Assembly (NCBI GenBank): GCA_006384855.1 | Contig: VCJN01002475.1 | Location: 89,790 to 153,789, forward strand | Length of the DNA stretch: 64,000 bases | Reading direction: 5' to 3' | Source of the DNA: Tetraselmis striata | Lineage: Eukaryota; Chlorophyta; Chlorodendrophyceae; Chlorodendrales; Chlorodendraceae | Shown here: positions 1 through 10,719 of the stretch, piece after piece | Position numbering within the stretch: position 1 is the stretch's first letter | How the letters are laid out: every line of letters starts with the position of its first letter | Notes under the pieces: generated by a model | What the model saw: only the letters and a program-made list of their open reading frames with translations | The model's database searches: none | What the model was told of the DNA's origin: nothing | Made by a program: the position numbers and the translations under genes

Positions 1-436
1 TGAAGGGAGTGTAAACCAAGTGTTTGTTGACATGCCGCTGATCGCAGATCAGCCTGAGTCCACCATGGGGTTTGGGGACCACACCCAAAGGGTTCAGCAC
101 CACAGGGCGCACAGCTTCCTCTCTGATATGGCCCAGCGGCATTAACAGAGCGATCTGCCCATCAATGAAATCGGGGTGCTGCAGCGCGGAAGGGTGATTT
201 GGCAGGTGGCTGGGTGGTGCCGGACCATCAGCCCAGTTCATACGGTAGCCATGCCTGACCCAGTCTCTGACCTGACTATCTCTGACTGAATCAGTAATGC
301 TGTCCCAAAATTGCCAGCCATCGCGGATAACACCAGCTGATTCCACAGGGGAATTGACGTCCAGAGCTGGCTCATGAGGGAGTTCAAAATTAGCCGACGA
401 TAAAACTGTCACAAAATGCCAACGCCACAGACAGCA
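1..436 (-). CDS. Retrotransposon reverse transcriptase, fragment cut by window edge
   Basis: The minus strand is open from 436 to the window edge. The translation ends in the N-terminal part of a reverse transcriptase: VRPVVLNPLGVVPKPHGG followed by LRLICDQRHVN. This matches the 'PLGVVPK.....RLI.D.R.VN' block of DIRS, gypsy and pararetroviral reverse transcriptases. The catalytic palm (YxDD) would lie beyond position 1. Just before this block is a stretch of the type WVRHGYR...H..F....I.LLMPLGHI, usual in front of RT in tyrosine-recombinase retroelements. The segment 437-867, between this ORF and the gag stop, has stops in the same frame, so RT is not a simple continuation of gag. RT identity is fairly sure; assignment to DIRS rather than another order is inference. 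Confidence 0.72.
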
Positions 437-867
437 TCATAGTGGTCAGCAAGCAGCTTGGATGACTGCCGCATGAATCAAACAGTGAGTTTGAAGTCAC
501 AATCGTCTGAAACTGAAAATAACAGAATTTTCAAAATAAATATCGCTCCGACACAACGAGAGATATGAATCGTCACACAGGGTGTGCCGATCTTCACACG
601 AATGCATCATCAGCCAACTTAGTGAAAGTTGGGGGGACAACTGCCAGGGGCAGCAAAGAGTCGCAGGGAACATCATGTACATTACATACGAGGTATCTCT
701 CGAGGATACACCATCTAACAGGTGACTCTCCCGGAGGAGATCAGAGCTGCGATAACACGAGCCTGAGCTCAGCTCCCGGAGGAGGGCCAACAGCTGCCCG
801 GAGGCCTAACTGCAGCTACACGAACACCATCACTGGCCAGGCCAGGAGGATTGCAGACTCCGCAGCT

Positions 868-1917
868 TCAGCGACGAGCACTCGGGCAGTCCCTACTGAA
901 GTGTCCTTTCCTCTGGCAGCGATAGCAGGTGATGTCTGCAGCAGAAGATCGACCAGAAGGAGGCTTCTCCTCGCGGCGGCCGCTCTCCCTCCGGTTGTCG
1001 CTCCCGCGGCGAAACGACTCTGGCTTGCGAGAAGAGGAAGAAGGCTTGGCGCGCGAAGAGGAAGAAGGAGGTTTCTTGGCCTTGACCTTCTCCAGCGCCT
1101 TCTTCAGCTCCTTGTTGTCGGCTGAGCCCTTCTCGCCGAGAGGGTCCACAGCATCGAACTCCTTGGCGACTTCCGCGCCGTACTCGTGTTCTACATGCAG
1201 CTTCTTGCCACGCTTGTTAATCCGAAGAGCCACAGTAGTGCACAAAGCTAGAGCTGCGGCAATCGACTTGAACAGCTCCGCAGACGAAGCTGGCGAAGAA
1301 GCAGGAAGATCGGTGCCGTCCTCCACTAAGTCACGCAGAGGCTCCTCCGCCGGTGCCAAAAAGTCATATATCTGGAAGACGTCGTCTAGGTCGCGCTGAA
1401 GGTTACGAGCGTCAGCGGTATGGCGGCGGTGAACCTTACCATCTTTGTCTAGCCATCCATCCTCAGGTGCGTTGATGAGGCGAGATGGAGCTTCCACCGC
1501 CGGAGGTTGAGCAGGTCTCTTGCCCTTGCGGTCGTAGTCGGCGTCCCCCTCCGCAACGCGTTTCGAAGCTGAAGCCGAAGTAGACGGACCGCTCGACGAC
1601 GCGACTGCCTGCCTAAGCTCAGAGACCTCACGTTCAATACGGAGTAGAGCAGCAGACGTATCAGCAACTGCCTGTCTAGCGGCGACGAGAGGGGGAGATT
1701 CAGCTACCCCGTCTACAGGTGGAGTGTCACCACCTAGGACAGTGAGATGATTTTCGCGGGTAACGAGTTGCTCACGAAGAGCTCTGCGAGAGTCCAGTAA
1801 CTCGTTCCAGACGAGTTCAAACTTGTCCACTGCTAAAACAGAGACGAGAACGCAAGGTGACAGCACCACAAGCGAGACAAGGAGCCACGCCCAAGACGGA
1901 CTCGCGGAGCGAGCCAT
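868..1917 (-). CDS. Gag-like protein with CCHC zinc knuckle
   Basis: An ORF of about 349 residues if started at the ATG at 1917-1915. The frame is open back to 2385, but that upstream part overlaps a repeat found elsewhere in the window, so I chose the internal start MARSASPSW. The N terminus has a hydrophobic stretch of about 20 residues (WLLVSLVVLSPCVLVSVLA) that looks like a signal anchor, unusual for a gag. A charged, probably coiled-coil stretch follows (about residues 40-110), then a Ser/Lys/Arg-rich region. The C terminus is a zinc knuckle CYRCQRKGHFSRDC (C-x2-C-x4-H-x4-C), the nucleic-acid-binding motif of retroelement nucleocapsids. It sits upstream of the RT fragment on the same strand, the order expected of a retrotransposon. 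Confidence 0.7.
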   Translation of the reverse strand: MARSASPSWAWLLVSLVVLSPCVLVSVLAVDKFELVWNELLDSRRALREQLVTRENHLTVLGGDTPPVDGVAESPPLVAARQAVADTSAALLRIEREVSELRQAVASSSGPSTSASASKRVAEGDADYDRKGKRPAQPPAVEAPSRLINAPEDGWLDKDGKVHRRHTADARNLQRDLDDVFQIYDFLAPAEEPLRDLVEDGTDLPASSPASSAELFKSIAAALALCTTVALRINKRGKKLHVEHEYGAEVAKEFDAVDPLGEKGSADNKELKKALEKVKAKKPPSSSSRAKPSSSSRKPESFRRGSDNRRESGRREEKPPSGRSSAADITCYRCQRKGHFSRDCPSARR

Positions 1918-2036
1918 GGTGAGTGCCGGGATCAAACACACTACAGAACGCAGAAGAAATTTGAATTTTTGTAGTCGAAGACGAAACGAAAATGTACCAG
2001 TCGTAGAAGACAATATAGTCGGGTGCCTTCCAACAA

Positions 2037-2185
2037 CTTCGTGGTTCCCTTGGCCCTTGCTTGGTTCTTGGCTCCCTGACCTCCTGCTCGACCTTGGTTT
2101 CAGGCTTATGTCTCTCTTTTGCTCGCAACCTTCCATAGTTGCTGTTAGTTCTGTTTGTAGTGCGCATATGTTAAAGCACTGATTC
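2037..2185 (+). repeat. Dispersed repeat, copy of the tail at 16,602-16,752
   Basis: About 150 bp with roughly 85% identity by eye to 16,602-16,752 in the same orientation. Shared blocks include GGTTCTTGGCTCCCTG / CGTTCTTGGCTCCCTG, GCTTATGTCTCTCTTTTGCT and GTGCGCATATGTTAA. At 16.6 kb the sequence follows a decayed retroelement ORF, so this is probably a 3'-terminal (tail) fragment of the same family. It lies immediately upstream of the gag ORF on the opposite strand. Confidence 0.7.
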
Positions 2186-2186
2186 C

Positions 2187-3131
2187 CCTGCCTCTTGGGT
2201 TGAGCGGAGGAAAAGGAGAGCCGCGTCCGAAATCGCCTGGAATACGAGAATCGATACCGGTTACAATACGGTTTTATCACGGATTTGTAGGCGTCCGTCC
2301 GTCCTCCGTCCTCCGTCCTCGTGTGCTGCGTCTTCGCGTATGAACCGTCATACGTTCGATCTGTGCTCGTTTGATTTCTAGGCACTCCTCCGTGTACGGT
2401 AAGATTCTGAATGGATGCGCGTGTATTCTAGCCCAGGCACGTCATATATTCGTCTAAAACGCCAAAATAACGCGGTACCGCAGCGCGTTTTTACTGCTGA
2501 ATCAGCAAGCGAGACTATTCAGCGACTATTCCTTACCTACAGTATACGGTAGTCCAAGTATGGTGCTGTAAAAAGGGGTCGCCGCGGTGCGGGGGCAGTC
2601 CGCCGACCCGGGGCCCGGCGTCCGTCGACGGTCGAACGACGGCGTCCGGCGTCCGGCGTCCGGCGTCCGGCGTCCGGCGTCCGGCGTCCGGCGTCCGGCG
2701 TCCGGCGTCCGGTGCCGGTACAGGCGGCGGGCGTGGCGATTCGCGCCGTGCCCGCCCCGTAGACCTGACGACCGGCCCGACCTGCGCGGCCTCGTGCGGG
2801 ATGCGGGCCGCATGTAGGCGGCTTGTACTGTATTGCTGATCTTGTAGTGCTGTTTTTTTTTTTGGGGTAATACTGTACAACTTTTAGCGGTGGGTTGGGT
2901 ACCGGCCTTTTTGTAATGCACACAAGTAGTCAGCGGCCCGCTTTTACGCGGCTTGCAGATTCAATCTGTTTTACAAAATAATACGTCTCTTTTGAAAAAT
3001 AAATTACTGACAAATCTAACGCTAAAAGCATTATTACCCGGAAACAACAGTATTATTACAAGATCAACACTGCAAGCCGGCTAAAAGCGGCCCGCATCCC
3101 GCACCACGCTCAACCCAAGAGGTAGGGGCAC
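2187..3131. repeat. Foldback/MITE-like region with inverted repeats
   Basis: Two blocks in the left half recur inverted at the right end. 2187-2209 (CCCCTGCCTCTTGGGTTGAG) pairs with 3108-3131. 2785-2850 (GTGCGGGATGCGGGCCGC...GATCTTGTA) pairs with about 3050-3107. The right-hand partners are adjacent while the left-hand ones are about 575 bp apart. That suggests an insertion split the left arm. No protein-coding gene is supported here. Confidence 0.5.
2643..2712. repeat. 7-bp minisatellite (GTCCGGC)n
   Basis: About ten perfect head-to-tail copies of GTCCGGC with no interruption. Because 7 is not divisible by 3, every frame is open through it in both directions, which creates spurious Arg/Pro-rich ORFs. 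Confidence 0.95.
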
Positions 3132-3370
3132 CTCCACAGATCCCCGGCGCGAAGCGCCGCTTAGTGTAAAAAAGAAATAATAATAATTATCATCAAGTAT
3201 AAGCGCGGGTGTAACCGGGAGCACGCGGAGGACCGCGCGTTGCGACTACGCGCCCTCTGCCGCCGGACACGCGAGTGGAAGGGGGAGGGGCTCGGCCGTT
3301 CCGGCGCGGACAGTTGACACACACCTGCTCAGGCGGCTCTCCCAAGGGGCGTGCCACCGTGCCACCCGCG

Positions 3371-3412
3371 CCAATCCGACTGGTATCTGTAGGACGTCAA
3401 GGCCGATATAAA
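3371..3412 (+). promoter_or_regulatory. CCAAT and TATA-like boxes before the FUN14 gene
   Basis: CCAAT at 3371-3375 and TATAAA at 3407-3412 lie 24-65 nt upstream of the chosen start codon at 3436. Spacing between the two boxes is conventional. A TATA box this close to the ATG implies a very short leader, so the TATA motif may be coincidental. Confidence 0.35.
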
Positions 3413-3435
3413 TCACTTTGCAGCCGAAGCCAGAT

Positions 3436-5392
3436 ATGTCGGCGGGCGGGAGTGGGGCGGATGGTGAGGAGATTGATATCCCGGCATGGCTCGCCGACAA
3501 CGCCGGCCCGATCGCTGGCCAGCTCAGCACCGGAGCGCTCTTCGGCTACTGCTCTGGATTCGCCCTGCAGAAGGCCGGCTCGTACGCCCGCCAAACCCGT
3601 CCTGCACACATCCGTACCCCTTTCTTCTTGAAACCAGCTGGTCTCCCAAAGAGGACACGACCGGAGTGGACACCGCCTCGGGCGTAGGCGTGCACGGCTA
3701 GTCGTCTGACAGTAGCGCGGCGCGCCTTTCGCGACCCCCCCTGCGTGATCAAGCCAGGGGCTCTAAAAAGCCGCCAGCGAGGGCTTGGTTTAGGCTAGCT
3801 AGATGTTTGAGTCCTTACTTTGCACTAGTCTGCAAGAATCCCTGCACACTGCATTTCAGGTTCCACGCGAGCCCCCTCCCTCCCTTGTCCTTTTCCGACA
3901 TCCCGATGGCAAGTAGCCAACCTATGGCTGACCATATGGCATTTGCTGGTTGGCCTGGCTTGCCACTACAGCGTGGCCGCTGTGATGGTGGGCGCAGGCT
4001 TCACATTCCTTCAAGGCCTGGCATACTATGGGTGCGGCTCTCGCACTTGTCACCACGCGCTGACATGATGCCCCTGCCGGGAGCCCAAGGTGCCCATGCT
4101 ACCCGCTTGCTTGTCTGGCTCAACGTTCTTGCTGTCTTTGCAGATACATTGACGTGAACTGGAGGAAAGTGGAAGGCGACCTGCTGTCCAGGCTTGATTT
4201 TGACGGGGACGGTGAGGTGAGTTATGCACGTATCCTGTGCTCTGAGCCCCACCCCCCCCCCCCCCCCCCCCCTTTGTGCCACATTTTGAAATGTCGAGTG
4301 TGATCTGTTCATGAGCTCACCTGCTGACAGTGTGGTTATGGTGCTTCAGATCACAGTCAAGGATGCACACGCTGCGTTTCAGCACCTCGAGAAGGTCCTG
4401 CTATTCAACCTGCCGGCTGGCGCTGGATTTACCTCAGGTAAGGTGGTGGTCGCATACCTCTCCCATGCCACTGAGCACTCCGAGCTGCCTTGCGTCCCAG
4501 ACCTGGAAGCTCGCGCATATACCGTAGCATTTACACTCACACTTTGGCGCGCTGAGCGTGCTGGCGCGTTTTTGCTGATCACTAGGTCTGTTGTATGGCA
4601 TGGGGGGCCACGTGAGGACTGCCAGCAAGGTTGGTCTGGCATATGGTGTGGGCGGGCACCTGCTCAGGTAGGTGCAATTGTGCCTCATGTGCCCTGCTCA
4701 ATGTATGATCATTTCCTGCCTGGAGTGCCAGCTTGCGATCTACTGCTTAAGGTATTATCATTTCCATGTCTGGGGGGCGGAGAGGGGTCTGACATGGACG
4801 GGGAATCTCCAGGGGTGTCGCGGCAACGACTGCACCAGCGCTGATGTCACTCCCGTACGAGGTGTATGGCAAGGCACGGATGTTTGTCGAAGATAAGATG
4901 GAGCCGATGGAGAAGAAGCTTGATATGTTCAAGTATGGCCCGGCGCTGGGAGCATACATGGCTTTGCCGCCTCTGGGGGAATGGGATGCGCCTTCCCTTG
5001 GCACCCCAAGGTCGTGGGGTGTCTGAACGTGGCGGGGTGCGTTTGACAGGGCGGAGGTTGATGGCAAGGGCTTGCGGGAGCTGCGGGAGATGGAGGCCAG
5101 AGTTCGGCAAGAGGCGGCTGCGCAGGCCAGCGCCTCGCAAAGCCTCCTAGCAGGTGACCCCCCCCTTCGTGCTCTACGGTGTATGTGCACAATGCATGCG
5201 GCGGTGGGTGTGCCCCCCCCCCCCCCCCCCCCCCCTTCTAAAACCCTAAAACCCCGGGGGCCCCCTTCACTCCACAACGCCGCCTGCACTCCATAACAGT
5301 TGCTTGGGCTACCCACAGATGCCAAGCTGGCGATGATTGAGCAGTACAAGCATCAAGCCAAGAACAGCAAGCCGTGGTACCGCTTCTGGTGA
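3436..5392 (+). CDS. FUN14-domain protein with C-terminal extension (8 exons)
   Basis: Exons 3436-3581, 3972-4031, 4144-4216, 4350-4437, 4586-4667, 4813-5010, 5050-5153 and 5319-5392 splice at GT-AG in one frame to 274 residues. FUN14 proteins sit in the mitochondrial (or plastid) outer membrane; FUNDC1 is a mitophagy receptor. The family signature is clear: GALFGYCSGFALQKAG (about 34-49), then VAAVMVGAGFTFLQGLAYYG and YIDVNWRKVE...LDFDGDGE, then a short loop and GFTSGLLYGMGGH (two or three membrane segments). Exons 6-8 add about 130 residues with a Lys/Glu-rich helix and an end KPWYRFW that I do not recognise. Reading through exon 5 without splicing meets a stop at 4669-4671, which would give a conventional short FUN14 protein. 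The extension could therefore be an alternative form. Introns 3 and 7 hold long C runs. Confidence 0.82.
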
Positions 5393-5841
5393 GAGGCCAA
5401 GATGCCCATTAGCTTGTAGTACTGTGCAGTAAAGCTGGGCGTTGCGTCACTGGGCAGCCACATGCAAGGCACGGAGGTCGCCACCCTGGCACCATTGTCC
5501 AGCTAAGAAGATGTTAATAAATCCTGTCATTGGCATGCCCTACCGTGTCTGGAATATTCATGTGACATGCGCCATGAGACCATGGAGGTCCAGAGCACTT
5601 GTGAGCGCTTGTGCATATTTGGTTCAGTTCACCATATTTCCACGACACGCTATTTGGGCTGTTTCGAGGATATCCAATCGCCCATGTGTGTGGGCAAGAT
5701 GGAAGCGCTCACCATACCCAACTGCTGTTATTCCATATTGAATGAAGGTGTTGATTGGAGAAACCCCGCCCTCAGATGTTTCCAGGGTTTAACATCCACT
5801 CCGTCATGTTACATGCACGATCTGGCAGTCCGCCTCGTCTC
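5393..5841. other. Intergenic, FUN14 3' side
   Basis: It probably contains the 3' untranslated ends of two convergent genes (FUN14 on +, GcvH-like on -). I see no further gene or repeat. Confidence 0.4.
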
Positions 5842-6228
5842 TCATTCCGGTTGCATGTCGGGCAGCACACGGTCGCAGTACACACGTATTAGCCAGCTAC
5901 TCGCATCGCCCGCTTGGATCGCTTCCTCATTCACCTCAGCGATCTCCCCGCAGCAGGGCGCTGCGAAGTCCTTGCGAGTGTCCCCCTCTCCTTCCAGCAT
6001 TGCCCAAACACGGCCCGGCGCCAGGATTGACCCGACAGGCGCCACGTCGATGAAGTGTAGCCCTGATGGTGCAGCCCCACGGCATACCCCAACCTCCAGC
6101 AGCTCCTCATCGGAGCCTTCCTCCATACGCTGCAACCATACTTGCCGCAAAGGGTCTACAAATCTGCCTCCACTGTCGCCAGGCATGCCACCAAACTGCT
6201 GGCGGCCGTTCTGCAGTGACATATGCAT
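5842..6228 (-). CDS. GcvH-like (lipoyl/biotinyl-fold) protein
   Basis: A 128-residue ORF. From about residue 50 it follows the pattern of glycine-cleavage H-type domains: GLHFIDVAPVGSILAPGRVW, then a Glu-rich turn, AAPCCGEIAEVNEE and SSWLIRV. This corresponds to the H-protein blocks 'G...ELP.VG......V...ES', 'P.SGEV.EVN' and 'GWLI.V'. The lipoyl-lysine position (ESVKA in true H proteins) reads EGEGD here, so lipoylation is not expected. H-like proteins without the lysine occur in several families. The N-terminal 45 residues (QQFGGMPGDSGGRFVDP...) are unfamiliar. An upstream exon between 6230 and 6540 is possible, so the start is uncertain. Confidence 0.5.
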   Translation of the reverse strand: MHMSLQNGRQQFGGMPGDSGGRFVDPLRQVWLQRMEEGSDEELLEVGVCRGAAPSGLHFIDVAPVGSILAPGRVWAMLEGEGDTRKDFAAPCCGEIAEVNEEAIQAGDASSWLIRVYCDRVLPDMQPE

Positions 6229-7877
6229 AAATGCATAAATGCGGTGTCAGTGGCTTCGGGAATGGGGTGGAGAACGCAACGAGGGGAGCGCTTGAGCGTG
6301 TGGCCGTCGTACTTGTCTACCGGGACGATTGGGCATTCCTCACTGCGCCTGTTACCTGTGCCAACAATGGGTATTCGAAGCTGCACGCCGGGGTCCTCGG
6401 CACTCGAGACGCCAGAAGTCGACCTGCTGGTCGCCATACTGCACTTCGCATATTTCGGGACTCGCGCGCTGATACCAAGTCACTAAGACACTAACGTATG
6501 TGGGCTCAGCGGTTCCATACTACTCCAGGGTGTTGAAACCACTGACACTGGCAGAGGATACGCAGCGACCGAGGTAGTAATATGACGCAATCCGCGATAT
6601 GCACGCTGCAAGGCAAGTGGTAGCAGGTAATCCTTGCAGGGATTCTCCTGCTGGCGGTAGCGCCTCGAATGTTGTGCGTGCTGCCATATATTAGAAAGTG
6701 TCGCGCAACATATGTGCGAATACTATGCACAAGCGAAAATATGATTATTCTATGATGGTCGCAGATTAAACACGCATAGGTAAACACGCAGATCAAACAC
6801 GCCATATAAATTAAAACAAAACCGCCTGAGCCGCCGAGAAGCGTCCGATTGCTGTACCGGTACCAAGGAATTCAGGCGCGCACCTGCTGCCGCCGAGAGC
6901 GCGGGCTTCCCGCGCGTGGTCGTCGCCGTCAGTCTTCCGGCAGTCTCCGTGCCGCTGAAAACGGCGCAGGCGGCGGACCGGTTACAGTACTGACGGTGGC
7001 GGCAGCTCGGCGCGCATAGTAGTCCTCTACTTTTCCCTCTTCCGACTGCTGAGTACCGCACCGTACGACCACGACCCGGTCGCCCCGTGCGCAATAGCCA
7101 GCCGACCAGCCTGCAAGAAGCCCCGCCCCCGTCACAGAAAGGAAGCACCACGCTGCACGAGCCGCCGACTTGTGAGCCGCCCCTTCTCCGCGCTGCCCGG
7201 CTGCCGGGGCGGTGCTTTACTGCCCGAGGCCCACCCGACCCGCCTGATATCCCCCCCCCCCCCCCCCCCCCGCCCCTCCCACTAGCGCCCTAGCTAGCAA
7301 AGCAATTTACACCGCAGGCGTGACTCTCACACCCACGCACGTCACCGGCAACAATTGCTGCTGTACCGCCGAGGCCACCGCGCGCGCGTAGTCCTCCGAG
7401 CCGCTGCCGCAGTCCCCCCCCCCCCCCCCCCCTCTTACCGCCCAGCTGCCCCCCCCCCCCCCCCCCCCTCAACCCGACCCCACGCGCTGCCCCAACCCCG
7501 CCGCCCTGTGCCCTGTCGTCCCGTTCGTGTGCTCTGATCCCGGGGACCGCCGTCCGCCCGGAGGGAGGGGGGCCGGGGGGGGGGGGGGGGGGGGGGGCGG
7601 CGACTCGCCTTGGCCGGGCGTGTGGCGCTGCTAGGGCAGGCGGTGATCACGCTAAGGCCTGGCTTGTTGTATGTCCCCATATTTGGCCCCCCGGGGGGGG
7701 GGGGGGGGGGTTCCGCGAACCAGCTGGACAGACAGCCCTGCTGCTCTGCCCCTAGGCCTGGCCGTTAAAGTGCCTCGCTACTCTCTGTTAACTTGCCGCT
7801 GTTGCCTCAGGCTCTCAACCCCCCCCCCCCCCCCCCCCCCCCGGCTTGTCTCCCGGTGCAGGCTCGCCCCCGGCACG
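6229..7877. other. Intergenic / importin-alpha upstream region
   Basis: No convincing coding exon. The part nearest importin-alpha is GC-rich and carries six C or G homopolymers of 14-25 nt between 7253 and 7842. Many long proline or glycine 'ORFs' here are artefacts of those runs. The promoter and leader of importin-alpha must lie in the right half, but I see no clear TATA box. Confidence 0.5.
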
Positions 7878-10719
7878 ATGAACCGCCCCGACATGTCCGC
7901 CCGCCGCAAGGGCAAAGGCTTCAAGAAGGGCATTGACCAAGACGAGGCCCGCCGCAAGCGCGAGGACAACATCATCGAGCTGCGCAAGAACAAGCGCGAC
8001 GAGAATGTGATGAAGAAGCGCACGGGCGTCATCTCGGACGCCTCTGCCATGGCGCCCACCGGCAGCAGCGCCACCGCCAACCAGTCCGTCGCGCAGAAGG
8101 TGAGGGTCTCAGAAATGCCGGACAGGGGTGCCCTGCAGCCCTCTGTGGCTCGGACGTAGCCGATACAGGAAGAGAGGAGGGGGGGGGGGGGGGGGGCATC
8201 TGGTGTAGTGCCCCCAAGATAACGCGTGTGGTGTTCCCTGGCACAAGTGGGCATCATAATCAATTGAGATGCGATCACCTCCTATCCTGAATAGTCCAAG
8301 GCTTAGCCAAGACTCATCCCTGTGGACAGGATGTGCCTTACCTATCTATGGCTTGTCTGTAGCTTACGGCACCATGTACTTGGGTTCACATGTCCCACCA
8401 CATTCTGAACCATTTTTCAGCATAGCGTGGAGATTTCGTGCTTTGCTTGTGGCATATTCTGATTGATGCCTAGATATACACCTGTTGCCCCTCCTGTGAC
8501 GGGGTCATGCGAAATGGAATAGCTAACCCAAGGGCGTTTCTTTGTTATTTAAGTAGGCACCATGTTAGGAGTTTGCTTATACTCCCTTTTGTAGCTGAGG
8601 ACAGGGCTAATCCCCCCCCCCCCCCCCCCCCCTCCCATTCCCGGATCACCGATTGCAGCTGGAGAGCCTGCCCGCCATGGTGCAGGGCTTGGCGTCGACA
8701 GACCCCCAGGTGCAGGTGGAGGCGACCATGCAGTTCCGCAAGCTGCTTTCCATCGGTGCCCCCCCCCCCCCCCCCCCCCCCATGTGTCTTGCACTGGCGC
8801 CCTGATGATACATGCCGTGGTGGAAATGCTCACCCTGTCTGAGGCTGACTCCTGTCACCGCGCTGGTCGCCTACGCAGAGCGCAACCCGCCCATTGAGGA
8901 GGTCATCCGCCAGGGCGTCATCCCCCGCTTTGTGGAGTTCCTGCAGAGGGCGGAGTTCCCGCAGCTGCAGGTGCGCCACAGCGGGGGATGAGAGCGCCAC
9001 AACTCAACCCAGATCGCCCCACGTGCCTGGCCTCGCCAGTATGCTGATCCTGACCTCAGCTGACCTCGCGCTGCCCCCGGTCCTCCGCCCCTGCACAGTT
9101 TGAGGCGGCATGGGCCCTGACCAACGTTGCGTCCGGCACCTCGGAGCACACCAAGGTCGTCATCGACAACGGCGCTGTCCCCATCTTTGTGCAGCTGCTG
9201 CTGTCGCCTAACGACGACGTGCGCGAGCAGGTGAAGAGCCACATGCCCCCTCCCCCAATCCAGAAGAAAAAGAGCTACCCGTTTCTTTGTTATCCCTCTA
9301 CCTTGCCGGCGAGCCCGGCTTACGACCTCTCTTGACGCAGGCTGTCTGGGCGCTGGGCAACATCGCTGGCGACTCGCCTGCGTGCCGCGACCTGGTGCTC
9401 AACTACAACGCGCTGCCACCGCTGATGGAGCAGCTCAAGGACGGCTCCAAGATCTCCATGCTGCGCAATGCCACCTGGACCATGTCCAACTTCTGCCGCG
9501 GCAAGCCGCAGCCCAACTTTGAGCAGGTTCGGCGGCGCTATGCCCTCGAGCCCCGCCCCTTCCTGAGCATCTGTCTGTGCTCTGACCCTCGATGCGGTAC
9601 TTGTCAATGCTGTGCAGACCAAGCAGGCGCTGCCCACCCTCGCCCGCCTGGTGTACTCGGAGGACGAGGAGGTGCTGACAGACTCTTGCTGGGCGCTGAG
9701 CTACCTGTCGGACGGCACCAATGACAAGATCCAGGCCGTGATCGAAGCCAACGTGTGCCGGCGCCTGGTGGAGCTGCTCATGTATGCGCCCCCCCCCCCC
9801 CCCCCCCCCCGCCCCTGCCCACCCCTGCCAAAGAACCTCACCACTGCTGCCCTGAGAATCATCTACGTCACAGACCCCCCCCCCCCCCCCCCCCCCCGCC
9901 CTTCGTGAACCTCTCCTGCGCGCATAAGTGGTTGATAATGCGTTGCTGATGTGCTTGCCTCTTGCCGGCTGCAGGCACAACGCGCCCCCCGTCATCGTGC
10001 CGGCGCTGCGCACCGTGGGCAACATTGTGACAGGCGATGACATGCAGACGCAGGTAGTGGTGAATTGCAACGTGCTGAGCTGCCTGCTGGCGCTGCTGCA
10101 GTCGAGCCATAAGAAGAGCATCAAGAAGGAGGCGTGCTGGACCATCTCCAACATCACCGCCGGCACGAAGGAGCAGATCCAGGCGGTCATCGACACGGGC
10201 ATCATCACGCCACTGGTGCACCTGCTTGCCACCGCGGAGTTTGACATCAAGAAGGAGGCGGCGTGGGCAATCAGCAACGCGACGTCGGGCGGCACGCACG
10301 ACCAGATCAAGCACCTCGTGGAGCAGGGCGCCATCAAGCCGATGTGCGACCTGTTGACGGTCAACGACAGCCGCATCGTAACGGTGGCGCTCGAGGGTCT
10401 GGAGAACATTCTCAAGGTGGGCGAGAGCCTGAAGGAGCAGGGCCTGCACCCCTCCAACCCCTTTGCGGACATGGTTGACGAGGCGGAGGGGCTCGACAAG
10501 ATCGAGGGGCTGCAGAACCACGAGAACCAGGACATCTACGAGAAGGCGGTCAAGGTGCTGGAGAACTACTTTGACATCGACGACGGGCTTGACGAGAACC
10601 TGGCGCCCGGCATGGATGAGGGCACGGGCACCTACCAGTTTGGCATGCCCGTGGACGGCACCGCCCAGCAGGGAGGCTTTGTGCCGCAGGGCGGCTTTGA
10701 CTTCAACAACATGAGCTGA
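7878..10719 (+). CDS. Importin subunit alpha (karyopherin alpha), 7 exons
   Basis: Nuclear-import adaptor: it binds classical NLS cargo through armadillo repeats and importin-beta through its N terminus. Exons 7878-8099, 8659-8755, 8879-8970, 9099-9230, 9341-9526, 9618-9781 and 9975-10719 join in one frame to 545 residues, a normal length for the family. The importin-beta-binding domain is visible at about residues 8-50 (basic; [18 protein letters not shown]). The ARM repeats carry the NLS-binding Trp/Asn ladder: [65 protein letters not shown] and [10 protein letters not shown]. The C terminus is acidic and then Gly/Gln/Phe-rich, as usual. Every exon junction is GT-AG. Introns 2 and 6 begin with long C runs (23 and 22 nt). 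No lesion is seen. Confidence 0.97.

Noticed and set aside
565-1399. Plus-strand ORFs opposite gag (186 and 156 residues)
   Set aside because: Shadow frames of the minus-strand gag; composition is the complement of its Ser/Lys/Arg-rich C terminus.
1918-2385. Extension of the gag ORF to a start at 2385
   Set aside because: The extra 156 codons overlap a dispersed repeat tail shared with 16.6 kb and have no gag-like features.
5238-5255. Telomere-type repeat CCCTAAAACCC in a FUN14 intron (also 28,436 and 36,952)
   Set aside because: Only one or two units each; too short to indicate a telomere or interstitial telomeric array.
7253-7842. Long Pro-rich and Gly-rich ORFs around the C/G runs (also near 8.6, 9.8, 18.1, 42.0 and 54.9 kb)
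   Set aside because: Homopolymers and dinucleotide repeats are open in every frame; none has protein motifs outside the tract.
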